A DNA stretch of 17,477 bases from an uncultured Oscillospiraceae bacterium (GTDB lineage: Bacteria > Bacillota > Clostridia > Oscillospirales > Oscillospiraceae), in the NCBI GenBank assembly GCA_934565655.1, contig CAKTIE010000024.1, positions 1 through 17,477 on the forward strand, given 5' to 3'. Shown in pieces: positions 1 through 8,365 of this stretch. Below the pieces are notes generated by a model that worked only from the letters and a program-made list of their open reading frames with translations, did no database searches and was not told the DNA's origin. Position 1 is the stretch's first letter; the number at the start of each line of letters is the position of its first letter. The position numbers and the translations under genes are program-made.

Positions 1-455
1 CCCAGATGGGGCGTCAGCGCAAGGAACAGCACCAGCACGCCCATGCCGCCCATCCACTGGGTCTCGCTGCGCCAGAAAAGGACGCTGGGCGGCATAGCCT
101 CCACCGAATCCAGGATCGTGGCGCCGGTGGTGGTCAGGCCGGAGGCCGTCTCGAACAGCGCGTCCACAAAGGAGGGGATGGTATCGGACAGCAGATAGGG
201 GAAGGTGCCCAGCAGCGTCAGCGCTACCCAGGCCAGCGCCACAGCGGCATAGCCGTCACGGCCCTGCATCCGCACTCGGGTCACCGGCACCAGATAGGCC
301 AGCGCGCCCAGCACGCCGCACAGCAGTGCCGAGGTGAGAAACGCCTCCCAGCAGCCATCGCCATAGCCAAGACTTACCAGCAGCGGCAGCAGCATAAAGC
401 CGCCCTCGACCCACAGCACATAACCGGCCGTGCGGGTGATCAATCGAATATTCAT
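1..455 (-). CDS. TrkH/KtrB-family potassium uptake protein, N-terminal part (runs off the left edge)
   Basis: This is the membrane subunit of a Trk/Ktr K+ uptake system, which moves K+ across the cytoplasmic membrane and normally works with a cytosolic TrkA/KtrA-type regulatory subunit. Translation from the ATG at 453-455 gives 151 residues before the window edge. There are hydrophobic helices at about 10-30, 38-57 and 70-90. The selectivity-filter pore loop follows, with GLTTTGAT at 106-113 inside a 'FE-SG-TTTGAT' context, then the family motif WRSETQWMGGMG at 128-139. A GAGG ribosome binding site lies about 10 bases before the start. The rest of the protein (three further pore repeats) is outside the window, so TrkH and KtrB cannot be told apart. 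A consensus promoter lies directly upstream. No regulatory subunit is visible here. Confidence 0.9.
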   Translation of the reverse strand, partial: MNIRLITRTAGYVLWVEGGFMLLPLLVSLGYGDGCWEAFLTSALLCGVLGALAYLVPVTRVRMQGRDGYAAVALAWVALTLLGTFPYLLSDTIPSFVDALFETASGLTTTGATILDSVEAMPPSVLFWRSETQWMGGMGVLVLFLALTPHL

Positions 456-500
456 GAAGCAATTACCTCGTTTTGCGCAAAAAGGCAGACAATTACTGTT

Positions 501-530
501 ATTATAGCCCCGGCGGCGGGAAACTGTCAA
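501..530 (-). promoter_or_regulatory. Sigma-A promoter for the K+ transporter gene
   Basis: Read on the minus strand there is a perfect TTGACA (525-530), an 18-base spacer and a perfect TATAAT (501-506). It lies about 45 bases before the transporter start codon and points away from murA. With the murA promoter it accounts for most of the 322-base gap at 456-777, where I see no gene. Confidence 0.8.
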
Positions 531-601
531 GCGTAACGCCCTCTTTACACATCGGTAGACATAAAACTTTTGAAATTACCGCAGAAATTGAAACGTCCGT
601 C

Positions 602-629
602 TTGCTTTTGAGAAAATTTATGGTATACT
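602..629 (+). promoter_or_regulatory. Sigma-A promoter for the murA operon
   Basis: TTGCTT at 602-607, a 16-base spacer and TATACT at 624-629. The -10 is preceded by TG at the extended -10 position (TGGTATACT). The expected transcription start near 636 leaves a leader of about 140 bases before murA. That leader holds only a weak potential hairpin (CGTCG 701-705 with CGACG 720-724) and no recognisable riboswitch. Confidence 0.65.
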
Positions 630-777
630 TATCATGTCTTTATGTGTTTATCTTTCTGCACTATATGGTGTATGAAGTTTTCCGCCGTGGGTAAGATAAG
701 CGTCGGACAGAGTTTCCGGCGACGACCTTCCATCGCTGCCCGCGGCTTTGTAAAAGTTGGAAGAGAGGGTGCAAATT

Positions 778-2073
778 TTGAATAAGTATATTGTCAACGG
801 CGGTCATCCCCTGTATGGCGAGGTCACGGTCAGCGGTGCGAAAAATGCGGCGGTGGCCATCATTCCCGCTGCCCTGATGGTAGATGGCGTATGCCGGATC
901 GAAAACATTCCCCAGATCAGCGACGTAACGCTGTTCTTCTCCATTCTGGATGAGCTGGGCGCAAAGGTGCGGGTGCTGAACCCCCACGCGGTGGAGCTGG
1001 ACTGCCGCACCATCCGCTCGACCCGCCCCAGCTATGAGCTGGCGCGGCGCATCCGGGCCAGCTATTACCTGCTGGGCGCGCTGCTGGGCCGCTTTGGCGA
1101 GGCCACGGTGGCCATGCCCGGCGGCTGCGATTTCGGCGTGCGGCCCATCGACCAGCATATCAAGGGCTTTACCGCCATGGGTGCCGATGTGTCCGTGGAG
1201 GGCGGCTATATCAACGCGCGGGCCAGAAACGGCCATCTTCACGGCGCGAACATCTATCTGGATGTGGTGTCCGTGGGCGCGACCATGAATATCATGATGG
1301 CGGCGGCGCTGGCCGAGGGGACTACCGTGATCGAAAACGCCGCCCGCGAGCCGCATATCGTGGATCTGGCCAACTTCCTGAACTCCATGGGCGCGGACAT
1401 CAAGGGTGCGGGTACGGATTCCATCAAGATCCGGGGCGTACAGCGCCTGAACGGCGGCAACTATGCCATCATCCCCGACCAGATCGAGGCGGGCACCTAT
1501 ATGGCGGCGGTGGCCGCCACCGGCGGCGAGCTGCTGATCCGCAACGTGATCCCCAAGCACATGGACTGCATCAGCGCCAAGCTGATGGAGATGGGCGTGG
1601 AGATCGAGGAGAACGGCGACGAGATGCTGGTGCGGCGTACCGGCCGTTTGCAGCGCACCAATATCAAGACCATGCCCTATCCCGGCTTCCCCACGGATAT
1701 GCAGCCCCAGATCGCTTCGGTGCTGGCGCTGGCCGACGGCACCAGCCTGATCACCGAAAGCGTGTGGAACAACCGCTTTAAATATGTGGATGAGCTGAAG
1801 CGTCTTGGCGCGCGCATCCAGGTGGACGGCAAGATGGCCGTGCTGGAGGGCGTGGATCACTTCACCGGCGCACCGGTGCAGGCTCCTGACCTGCGGGCGG
1901 GCGCGGCGCTGGTGATCGCGGCGCTGGCGGCCCATGGCACCACCGAGATCAGCCATGTGCAGTTCATCGAGCGCGGCTATGAGGATATCGTGGGCAAGCT
2001 GCGTGCCGTGGGCGCGGATATCTGCATGGTGGACGAACCGGAGGCGGAAAAGGAAGAGGCCCGCATCGGGTAA
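778..2073 (+). CDS. murA: UDP-N-acetylglucosamine 1-carboxyvinyltransferase
   Basis: MurA transfers enolpyruvate from PEP to UDP-GlcNAc, the first committed step of peptidoglycan synthesis, in the cytoplasm. The 431-residue protein has the EPSP-synthase fold signatures: SGAKNAA with the catalytic lysine at K22, the loop MPGGCDFGVRP with the PEP-adduct cysteine at C117 (equivalent to E. coli C115, the fosfomycin target), and YPGFPTDMQPQ holding the catalytic aspartate. I chose the TTG at 778 because AGAGGG at 764-769 sits 8 bases upstream and because it places the lysine at position 22, as in characterised MurA. An in-frame TTG at 757 lies upstream of the ribosome binding site and is unlikely. 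The cysteine is present, so the enzyme should be fosfomycin-sensitive. It is the first gene of a four-gene operon. Confidence 0.96.
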   Translation: MNKYIVNGGHPLYGEVTVSGAKNAAVAIIPAALMVDGVCRIENIPQISDVTLFFSILDELGAKVRVLNPHAVELDCRTIRSTRPSYELARRIRASYYLLGALLGRFGEATVAMPGGCDFGVRPIDQHIKGFTAMGADVSVEGGYINARARNGHLHGANIYLDVVSVGATMNIMMAAALAEGTTVIENAAREPHIVDLANFLNSMGADIKGAGTDSIKIRGVQRLNGGNYAIIPDQIEAGTYMAAVAATGGELLIRNVIPKHMDCISAKLMEMGVEIEENGDEMLVRRTGRLQRTNIKTMPYPGFPTDMQPQIASVLALADGTSLITESVWNNRFKYVDELKRLGARIQVDGKMAVLEGVDHFTGAPVQAPDLRAGAALVIAALAAHGTTEISHVQFIERGYEDIVGKLRAVGADICMVDEPEAEKEEARIG

Positions 2074-2087
2074 TTGAACATCATATT

Positions 2088-2119
2088 CAGCGTCTGCCCG
2101 GCGATACCGGCGGGCGCTG
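2088..2119 (+). other. Imperfect GC-rich hairpin between murA and rlmH
   Basis: CAGC (2088-2091) and GCCCG (2096-2100) can pair with CGGGC (2111-2115) and GCTG (2116-2119), with a short bulge on the left arm. The bases after it are only weakly T-rich (GTTACTTTTACG), so at most it is a weak attenuator inside the operon. I do not call it a terminator. Confidence 0.3.
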
Positions 2120-2142
2120 AGTTACTTTTACGAGGTGGACAT

Positions 2143-2622
2143 ATGCAGCGGATCACCGTGCTGTGCGTGGGCAAGCTGAAGGAAAAATTTTATGCCGACG
2201 CGGCGGCGGAGTACGTCAAGCGGCTGAGCCGGTACTGTAAGATCGAGGTAACGGAGCTGCCGGAGACGCGCCTTCCCGAGGATCCCTCCCCGGCGGAGAT
2301 CAAAAAGGCGCTGGCGGCCGAGGCCAACGCCATCCGGCAGAAGCTGGAGGGCGGCGCGGTGGTGGCCATGTGCATCGAGGGGCAGACCTGCTCCAGCGAG
2401 GCGCTGTCCAAAAAGCTGGCGGCCTTCGCGCTGGAGGGGAAAAGCAAGGTGACGTTTCTGATCGGCGGCAGCTTCGGGCTGGACGAGACGCTGAAAAAGC
2501 AGGCCGACTGGCGTCTGAGCATGTCGCCCATGACGTTCCCGCACCATCTGGCGCGGGTGATGCTGCTGGAGCAGATCTATCGCTCGTGCCAGATCGCGGA
2601 GGGCACGCGCTATCATAAATAA
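2143..2622 (+). CDS. rlmH: 23S rRNA (pseudouridine-1915-N3)-methyltransferase RlmH
   Basis: RlmH is a SPOUT-family SAM-dependent enzyme that methylates pseudouridine 1915 in helix 69 of 23S rRNA on the assembled 70S ribosome. The 159-residue length is the family norm. The N-terminus 'ITVLCVGKLKEKFY' and the C-terminal trefoil-knot region are both typical: LIGGSFGLDE, then HLARVMLLEQIYRS and the conserved terminal RYHK. I chose the ATG at 2143 because GAGGTGG at 2132-2138 precedes it. An upstream in-frame ATG at 2074 would overlap the murA stop region and has no ribosome binding site. It lies 69 bases after murA and 16 bases before the next gene. Confidence 0.95.
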   Translation: MQRITVLCVGKLKEKFYADAAAEYVKRLSRYCKIEVTELPETRLPEDPSPAEIKKALAAEANAIRQKLEGGAVVAMCIEGQTCSSEALSKKLAAFALEGKSKVTFLIGGSFGLDETLKKQADWRLSMSPMTFPHHLARVMLLEQIYRSCQIAEGTRYHK

Positions 2623-2638
2623 CGAGGGAGGTTTTACG

Positions 2639-3025
2639 ATGAGCTTTTGGAACAATCTGATCCATAAAGGAGAGCTTCCGCAGGACTTTTGGGAGGATTT
2701 TATGGGGGCTTCCGCCTGGAGCTTTCATAAAAAGGAGCTGGACTGGCCCCTGGAGGAAAACGGCGAAAAGGTGAAGGCCGTGCTGCTGAAGGAGACCTTC
2801 GACTCTCCGGCGGAGTCCGACATGGTGATCTCCATGCTGGCGGCCTACGGTATCCCCTGCTTCAAATACTATGACAAGGACGGCGGCGCGGGAAAGGTCA
2901 TCAACGGCTTCTCCGGCTACGGCGCGTCGCTGTATGTGCCCCAGACCATGCTGGAGGAGGCCCGGAATATTCTGAACGCGGAAACGGTAGAGGAGGACGA
3001 AAACGATGCTGGATTACATGCGTGA
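2639..3025 (+). CDS. Small DUF2007-like protein of unknown function
   Basis: The 128-residue protein has no signal peptide or membrane helix. Residues about 45-115 resemble DUF2007 (putative signal-transducing domain): a beta-alpha-beta unit 'VLLKETFDSPAESDMVISML..YGIPCFKYY', then a glycine-rich turn and 'SLYVPQTMLEEARNIL'. In this family the domain may bind small ligands or PII-like partners, but no activity is established. A strong GAGGGAGG lies before the ATG. Its last 20 bases overlap the start of the downstream phosphoglucomutase, so the two are probably translationally coupled. The first 40 residues, rich in Trp and Phe, look like an additional segment I cannot assign. Confidence 0.75.
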   Translation: MSFWNNLIHKGELPQDFWEDFMGASAWSFHKKELDWPLEENGEKVKAVLLKETFDSPAESDMVISMLAAYGIPCFKYYDKDGGAGKVINGFSGYGASLYVPQTMLEEARNILNAETVEEDENDAGLHA

Positions 3026-4736
3026 ATATGAGAAGTGGCTGCAAAGCGGCGCACTGACGGCGGACGAGATGCAGGAGCTGCAGTCCATCGCCGGGGACGA
3101 GAAGGAGATCGAGAGCCGGTTCTACGGCCCGCTGGAGTTCGGCACGGCGGGACTGCGGGGCACCATGAAGGTGGGCCTGCACCAGATGAACGTGTACGTC
3201 ATCCGCTGGGCCACCCAGGGCTTTGCCAACGTGATCTGCGCCGAGGGCGAGGACGCCAGGAAGCGGGGCGTGGCCATCTGCATGGACTGCCGCCATCACT
3301 CCATGGAGTTTGCCCGGGCTGCCGCCGAGGTATGCGCCGCCAACGGCATCCATGTGCGCATCTTCGAGTCTCTGCGTCCCACGCCGGAGCTGAGCTTCGC
3401 CGTGCGGGAGTACGGCTGCCAGGCGGGCATCAACGTCACCGCCAGCCATAACCCCAAGGAGTACAACGGCTATAAGGTCTATTGGGAGGACGGCGCGCAG
3501 CTGCCGCCTCACCACGCCGCCGCCATCGCCGCGGAGCTGGAGAAGATCGACATCTTTACCGGCGTGAAGCGGATGGACTTCGATGAGGCCGTCAAGGCCG
3601 GGCTCATCGAGACCATGGGCGACGAGACCGACCGCAAGTTCATGGCCAACGTTATGGCTATGGTCAACGACTACGATTCCGTCGCCAGGGTGGCGGATAC
3701 CTTCCAGGTGGTGTATACCCCCTTCCACGGTTGCGGCCACAAGCTGGTGCCGGAGGCCCTGACCCGTCTGGGCATCAAGCATCTGCACTGCGTGCCGGAG
3801 CAGATGGTCATTGACGGCGACTTCCCCACGGTGGTGTCTCCCAATCCGGAGAACCCGGAGGGCTTCTATCTGGCCGTGGCGCTGGCCGACAAGGTGAAGG
3901 CTGACTTCATCGTAGGCACCGACCCGGACAGCGACCGTGTGGGCATCATGGTCCGCAACAAGGAGGGTAAGTTCCAGCCTGTCAGCGGCAACCAGACCGG
4001 CGTGCTGCTGAGCGATTACCTGTACGGGGCCATGAAGCGCAGCGGCAAGCTGCCGGAAAAGCCTGTAATGCTGAAAACCATCGTCACCACCGAGATGGCC
4101 CGCAAGGTGGCCGAGGCCCACGGCGTGACCTGCTACGATACCTTCACCGGCTTCAAGTTCATGGCCGAGAAGAAGAACCAGCTGGAATCCGCGGGCGAGG
4201 GCAAGGTGGTGTTCTCCTATGAGGAGAGCTACGGCTACATGCTGGGCGACTACGTCCGGGATAAGGACGCCGTCACCGCGTCGCTGCTGCTGACGGAGAT
4301 GGCCGCGTGGTACGCCACCCAGGGCATGACCCTGTACGACGCGCTGGACGTGCTGTACAAAAAGTACGGCTGGTACGGAGAAAAGACCCACAATCTGGTG
4401 ATGCCCGGTCTGGACGGTCTGGAGAAGATGGCAAACCTGATGAAGGCCCTGCGCCAGACGCCGCCCGCGGAGATCTCCGGCGTGGCCGTCATCCGCCGCA
4501 AGGACTATACCGACGGCAGCGTGGTGAACTGCGCCACCGGCGCGGTGTCCGAGATGGAGCTGAAGGGCAGCAATGTGCTGCGCTATGAGCTGGCGGACGG
4601 CACCACCATTCTGGTGCGTCCCTCCGGCACCGAGCCGAAGATCAAGGTCTATATCCTGACCATCGGCAAGGATGCGGCGGAGCGTGACGCCAACATCGAG
4701 AAGTACGGCCAGTGGGCGGAAGCCTTGGCCAAGTAA
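3006..4736 (+). CDS. pgcA: Alpha-phosphoglucomutase / phospho-sugar mutase (PgcA type)
   Basis: This cytosolic enzyme interconverts glucose 6-phosphate and glucose 1-phosphate, feeding UDP-glucose, glycogen and cell-envelope sugar synthesis. The 576-residue length fits the Firmicutes PgcA-like class. All four domain signatures of the alpha-D-phosphohexomutase superfamily are present: the phosphoserine loop TASHNP with S147, the Mg2+ loop DPDSDR at 306-311, the sugar-binding EESYGY at 406-411, and the C-terminal phosphate-binding RPSGTEPKIKVY beginning at R538. AGGAGG at 2991-2996 lies 9 bases before the ATG, inside the preceding gene, which it overlaps by 20 bases. Preference for glucose over mannose phosphate is inferred from family length and cannot be read directly. 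A strong terminator follows 8 bases after the stop. Confidence 0.93.
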   Translation: MLDYMREYEKWLQSGALTADEMQELQSIAGDEKEIESRFYGPLEFGTAGLRGTMKVGLHQMNVYVIRWATQGFANVICAEGEDARKRGVAICMDCRHHSMEFARAAAEVCAANGIHVRIFESLRPTPELSFAVREYGCQAGINVTASHNPKEYNGYKVYWEDGAQLPPHHAAAIAAELEKIDIFTGVKRMDFDEAVKAGLIETMGDETDRKFMANVMAMVNDYDSVARVADTFQVVYTPFHGCGHKLVPEALTRLGIKHLHCVPEQMVIDGDFPTVVSPNPENPEGFYLAVALADKVKADFIVGTDPDSDRVGIMVRNKEGKFQPVSGNQTGVLLSDYLYGAMKRSGKLPEKPVMLKTIVTTEMARKVAEAHGVTCYDTFTGFKFMAEKKNQLESAGEGKVVFSYEESYGYMLGDYVRDKDAVTASLLLTEMAAWYATQGMTLYDALDVLYKKYGWYGEKTHNLVMPGLDGLEKMANLMKALRQTPPAEISGVAVIRRKDYTDGSVVNCATGAVSEMELKGSNVLRYELADGTTILVRPSGTEPKIKVYILTIGKDAAERDANIEKYGQWAEALAK

Positions 4737-4744
4737 AACGGAAT

Positions 4745-4779
4745 AAAAAAATGCTGTGCCGAGAGGCACAGCATTTTTT
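4745..4779. terminator. Bidirectional intrinsic terminator shared by two convergent operons
   Basis: ATGCTGTGCC (4751-4760) pairs perfectly with GGCACAGCAT (4765-4774) around a GAGA tetraloop, flanked by A-tract 4745-4750 and T-tract 4775-4779. It ends the phosphoglucomutase operon on the plus strand and the B12 operon on the minus strand. On the minus strand the ECF fusion's stop codon (4778-4780) overlaps the A-rich outer side of the stem. Confidence 0.92.
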
Positions 4780-7423
4780 ATTCCATAAGTCCGTATTTCA
4801 GCTTGATGCGATCCAGCTTTTCCAGCATGGGCTCCGCCGCGATCAGCAGGAAGAACAGCGTGGCGAAAGCGTGTACGCAGTCCATGGGGAAGCCGGTGAC
4901 GTAGTAAGTCAGCAGAACCTTCCACGTCAGGGTGTCGGCATTGGCCCACATCAGCACCGACGCGGGGTTCATGATGCCGCCGTAGATGACGATGGCGCTG
5001 AACACGCCGAAGGCACCCAGGCTGCCCCGTGTGCGGCGCAGCAGTCCCTTGCGGAACAGCACGCCCGCCAGAAAGCCGATGATGCCCATGCAGAACATCT
5101 GCCACGGCGTCCACGGCCCTTGGGAGAAGAACATGTTGGACACCAGCATGGATAGCGCGCCCACTAAGAAGCCGCTCTCGCCGCCCAGGGCTACGCCGGA
5201 GATGATGGTCATGGCCATCACCGGCTTGAACTGGGGCAGCATGAAGAAGGCGGCCCGGCCCGCCACGGAGATGGCGCACAGCACGGCAATGACCACCAGC
5301 TCGCGGGCCTGTGGCTTGCGGCCCTCAAATACCAGGAAGAAGGGCAGCATGCACTCCAACAGCACCAGCACCGACACGATGGCGTATTGCTGCCGCTCCA
5401 GATAGAACACGCCGATGAACAGCGTCACCGGGATCAGCAGCAGGGCGGACACCGCCATGGCCACGGTGCGCTTGGGCAGCTTCCGCTTTTCCACCGGCAT
5501 CTGCGCCATCACCGGCGGCCTGGAGCGCCGCCCGATGGCCAGCGCGAATACCAGCACAAGGCCGCAGAACAGGAGGTACAGTCCCAGCTGCTTTTCGCCC
5601 AGCTCTGTCAGACCGCCCGCGGTGACGGCACTGGAAAGCTCGGTGATCTTGGTGGCGTACAGAAAGATCGCCAGCGCACCCGCGCCGCTGACCGCCGCCA
5701 GCGCCTTGCGCCAGAGGGGCAGCTTTTTCGGCTTCCAGTCCGGGGTTTCCTCCGCCGGTTCCGGCAGGGGAGGGGCCTCCAGCGGCAGCTCCGGCATGGG
5801 CGGTACGTCGCCGCCGCAGACGGCCATCACATCCTCCGCCGTCACTGCCTGGGGCTCCAAGGGTCGGGCGATACGGTTGGCGGCGGTGGTATAGAAGCTG
5901 TTGCCGCTGAAAAAGGCGCGTGGAGACGCTTCCGTCACGATGCTGCCGTCGAAGAACAGGGCGCAGCGGTGGGCGTACCGGGCGCAGAACTCTACGTCGT
6001 GGCTCACCATTAGCAGGGAGACGCCCTGTGCCAGCAAGGCGCGGAGGATCTCCGCAAACAGCTGCTTGAACTCCGCGTCAAGACCCTTGGTAGGCTCGTC
6101 CAGCAGCAGGATCTCCGGCTGCAAAAGCAGCACCTTGGCCAGCGCGGCCCGCTGCTGCTCGCCGCCGGACAGGTCATAGGGGTGTCGATCCAGCAGCGTG
6201 TCCAGACGGCACAGCTGCACCATCCGGGCCACCCGCTCCTCCTGCTGGGTCTTCGGCAGCTTGCTGCCGGAGAAAATTTCAAACAGGTCCTCGCGGACGG
6301 TTTTCTTCACAAACAGTGTTTGGGGATTCTGGGGCAGCATGCCCAGCGTGCCGGACACCACGATGTCACCCCGATAGGTTTTTTTCAGCCCGCTCAGCAG
6401 CTTCAGCGTGGTGCTCTTGCCTGCACCGTTGCCGCCCAGCAGCGCCAGAAACTCGCCCCGGCCCAGTTGGAGGTCGAGACCCTTCACCACGTCGGGACTG
6501 TTCTCTTCATAGCGGAACCACGCGCCCGACACGGTGATGACCGGCTCACGCTTCGGCTGCTTCGGCTCCTCTGGAAGCGGCAGCAGCGGCTTATGGGCGG
6601 CAAATTCCTGCAGGAAATCCCGGCCCTCCCGCACGGTGACGGGGCAGGGCGCGTCGGACTCCACCGCCGCCCAGATGCGCATGGCGGCGGGCATGGCGAG
6701 GAACATCCGGTGCCCCGTGGCCTTGAGCCGCTGGCCCACCTCCGCGGGCGTTCCGGTACACAAAAGCCGCCCGCCGTCCATCACCGCCACGGTGGTGGCG
6801 AGAGGGAAGGCCTCTTCTAAGCGGTGCTCCGTCAGCAGGATGGTGGTGCCCAGCTCACGGTTGATCTTGCCCAGCACCGCCAGAAAGTCCGACGCGGCGA
6901 TGGGGTCAAGCTGGCTGGTAGGCTCGTCCAGGATCAGCACATCCGGCTGCATGGCCATGACGGACGCCAGATTCAGCAGCTGCTTCTGTCCGCCGGACAG
7001 CTCCGTCACGTCCTTATAGAACCATCCCTCGATGCCGAAAAACGACGCCATTTCCGCCACACGGCGGCGGATGGTGGGGGTGTCCTCCCCCAGACTCTCC
7101 AGCCCGAAGGCCAGCTCATGCCACACCTTGTCGGTGACGATCTGGTTCTCCGGGGACTGCTGCACAAAGCCGATGCGGGCGGCCTGGGTGCGCTCGTCTA
7201 CGTCCTCCAGCGGTGTATCCCGGAACAGGATGCGGCCAGACCGGACGCCATGAGGGGCCAACGCGGGCTTCAACTGCCGCAGCAGCGTGGACTTGCCGCA
7301 GCCGGAAGGGCCGCACAGCACCACGAACGCGCCCTCCGGCACGGTCAGCGTCAGGTCGTCGATGGCGCGGACGGTCTGCTCCGGGTAGGAGAATGTCAGG
7401 TTTTCGATGGTGAACAGCGCCAT
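4778..7423 (-). CDS. Fused ECF transporter: two ATPase domains plus S-component (EcfA-EcfA'-S), predicted cobalamin
   Basis: This 881-residue protein puts three of the four parts of an energy-coupling-factor importer on one chain. ATPase domain 1: Walker A GPSGCGKST 38-46, LSGGQ 142-146, Walker B VLILDE 162-167, H200. ATPase domain 2: Walker A GGNGAGKST 330-338, LSGGE 418-422, Walker B ILLLDE 438-443, H475. A Pro/Glu-rich linker (about 540-567) leads to four extra hydrophobic helices (about 573-592, 613-630, 652-675, 680-700). An S-component-like domain follows at about 708-863, including FMLPQFKP and GPWTPWQM (769-776), which resembles the CbrT-type cobalamin family as I remember it. The ATG at 7423 follows GGGAGG by 7 bases and overlaps ecfT by 28 bases; a longer upstream reading would run through ecfT. 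The B12 substrate is inferred from the operon riboswitch and S-domain resemblance. Confidence 0.9.
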   Translation of the reverse strand: MALFTIENLTFSYPEQTVRAIDDLTLTVPEGAFVVLCGPSGCGKSTLLRQLKPALAPHGVRSGRILFRDTPLEDVDERTQAARIGFVQQSPENQIVTDKVWHELAFGLESLGEDTPTIRRRVAEMASFFGIEGWFYKDVTELSGGQKQLLNLASVMAMQPDVLILDEPTSQLDPIAASDFLAVLGKINRELGTTILLTEHRLEEAFPLATTVAVMDGGRLLCTGTPAEVGQRLKATGHRMFLAMPAAMRIWAAVESDAPCPVTVREGRDFLQEFAAHKPLLPLPEEPKQPKREPVITVSGAWFRYEENSPDVVKGLDLQLGRGEFLALLGGNGAGKSTTLKLLSGLKKTYRGDIVVSGTLGMLPQNPQTLFVKKTVREDLFEIFSGSKLPKTQQEERVARMVQLCRLDTLLDRHPYDLSGGEQQRAALAKVLLLQPEILLLDEPTKGLDAEFKQLFAEILRALLAQGVSLLMVSHDVEFCARYAHRCALFFDGSIVTEASPRAFFSGNSFYTTAANRIARPLEPQAVTAEDVMAVCGGDVPPMPELPLEAPPLPEPAEETPDWKPKKLPLWRKALAAVSGAGALAIFLYATKITELSSAVTAGGLTELGEKQLGLYLLFCGLVLVFALAIGRRSRPPVMAQMPVEKRKLPKRTVAMAVSALLLIPVTLFIGVFYLERQQYAIVSVLVLLECMLPFFLVFEGRKPQARELVVIAVLCAISVAGRAAFFMLPQFKPVMAMTIISGVALGGESGFLVGALSMLVSNMFFSQGPWTPWQMFCMGIIGFLAGVLFRKGLLRRTRGSLGAFGVFSAIVIYGGIMNPASVLMWANADTLTWKVLLTYYVTGFPMDCVHAFATLFFLLIAAEPMLEKLDRIKLKYGLME

Positions 7424-8286
7424 GCCCGCGCCTCCCTTCTGTCCAAGATCACCGGCGTCAGGCACAAGGCCAGATACACCAGATAAAAGCTGACGGTCAC
7501 CGGCTGGGCCAGCGCGCCCATCAGCTTCGGGAAATACCACCATTTCAGGCCCCCGGCCATGGCGCCGCAGGTGAGATACACGCCGCAGAAGCCCAGCCAC
7601 AGCAGGGCGTAACGATCCCGTTCCTCCATGCGGAAGATGGAGAAGGCGGTGCGGCCCTTCAGGCCATAGCCCCGGCTTTTCATGCTGTCGGCGGTCTCAA
7701 TGGCGTTTTCCAGCGCCCAGGTCACCATGATGGAGAAGATGGTGATGGCCTTGCTCGCCCGCTGCCACACGCTGCCGGTATTGGCGTCCCGCCCGATACA
7801 GAACTGGGCCTGCCGCACGGTGTCCATCTGCTGCTTGAACCGGGGAACGAACCGCAGCGTCATGCTGAGCACCAGCGACAGGGCGGGGATCACCCGGCCA
7901 AAGAGGTACACGAACTTATCGGAGGTCATGACCTTATTATAGCACACGAACCACAGCAGCACGGCGCACAGCATGCACCCCGCTGCAAGGCCGTACAGGA
8001 TGCTCTCCAGCGTCAGGGGATTGCCGGTGGGGAGATAGGTCAGGATGGTCATGCCCGCGTGGTTGAAGGCGGGGTTCACAAGGGCCGCCAGCAGCATCAC
8101 CGGCAGGGCGATCTTCAGGCTGAACCGCAGGCCCTTGCGGCCGTTGAGCTGAATGACGTACAGCACCGCGCCCAGCAGGGAGATCAGCAGGCACACCGGG
8201 TGCATCAGCACCATGGAGTAGACCAGCACCAGCGCGAAGGACAGGAAATTCACCGCCGGATGATAGCGGGAAAAGGTATCGGACAT
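7396..8286 (-). CDS. ecfT: ECF transporter transmembrane (T) component
   Basis: EcfT is the membrane scaffold that couples ATP hydrolysis by the A domains to toppling of the S-component. The 296-residue protein has about six hydrophobic segments (around 12-45, 55-72, 97-115, 128-142, 180-195, 228-245, 262-280). It carries the family's cytoplasmic coupling-helix motifs, clearest in 'ADSMKSRGYG' with the Ala-x-Arg-Gly element at 199-208; 'MTLRFVPRFKQQ' precedes it. AAAGGAGG sits 8 bases before the ATG. The 3' end overlaps the fused A-A-S gene by 28 bases, so translational coupling and equal stoichiometry are likely. EcfT and the fusion together make a complete transporter. A separate promoter may lie just upstream of this gene. 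Confidence 0.92.
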   Translation of the reverse strand: MSDTFSRYHPAVNFLSFALVLVYSMVLMHPVCLLISLLGAVLYVIQLNGRKGLRFSLKIALPVMLLAALVNPAFNHAGMTILTYLPTGNPLTLESILYGLAAGCMLCAVLLWFVCYNKVMTSDKFVYLFGRVIPALSLVLSMTLRFVPRFKQQMDTVRQAQFCIGRDANTGSVWQRASKAITIFSIMVTWALENAIETADSMKSRGYGLKGRTAFSIFRMEERDRYALLWLGFCGVYLTCGAMAGGLKWWYFPKLMGALAQPVTVSFYLVYLALCLTPVILDRREARAWRCSPSKT

Positions 8287-8336
8287 GGCGCGGGCCTCCT
8301 TTCATGGTGATGGTGATAAAATGGCAAAATCAATTT

Positions 8337-8365
8337 ATTATACTACAAAGCGCAGGGCGATTCAA
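8337..8365 (-). promoter_or_regulatory. Possible internal promoter ahead of ecfT
   Basis: On the minus strand TTGAAT (8360-8365) is followed by a 17-base spacer and a perfect TATAAT (8337-8342). The -35 contains the stop codon of the lipoprotein gene. If active it would transcribe ecfT and the A-A-S fusion independently of the riboswitch 7 kb upstream. An A/T-rich gap alone could give this by chance. Confidence 0.45.

Noticed and set aside
473..694. Possible 73-residue plus-strand protein in the gap before murA
   Set aside because: It spans both divergent promoters, has no ribosome binding site and no recognisable content.
661..1956. A 431-codon open frame on the minus strand across murA
   Set aside because: Antisense shadow of murA with low-complexity composition and no start signals.
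2088..2119. Terminator between murA and rlmH
   Set aside because: The stem is imperfect and lacks a proper T-tract. Close spacing and strong downstream ribosome binding sites favour one operon.
2901..5279. A 792-codon open frame on the minus strand across the phosphoglucomutase gene
   Set aside because: It is His/Gly/Arg-rich with no domain and lies antisense to a gene with every catalytic motif intact. It also crosses a strong bidirectional terminator.
7424..7600. Longer start for the fused ATPase (940 codons)
   Set aside because: The extension runs through the ecfT coding region in another frame. The ATG at 7423 has a proper ribosome binding site and begins exactly at the ABC domain.
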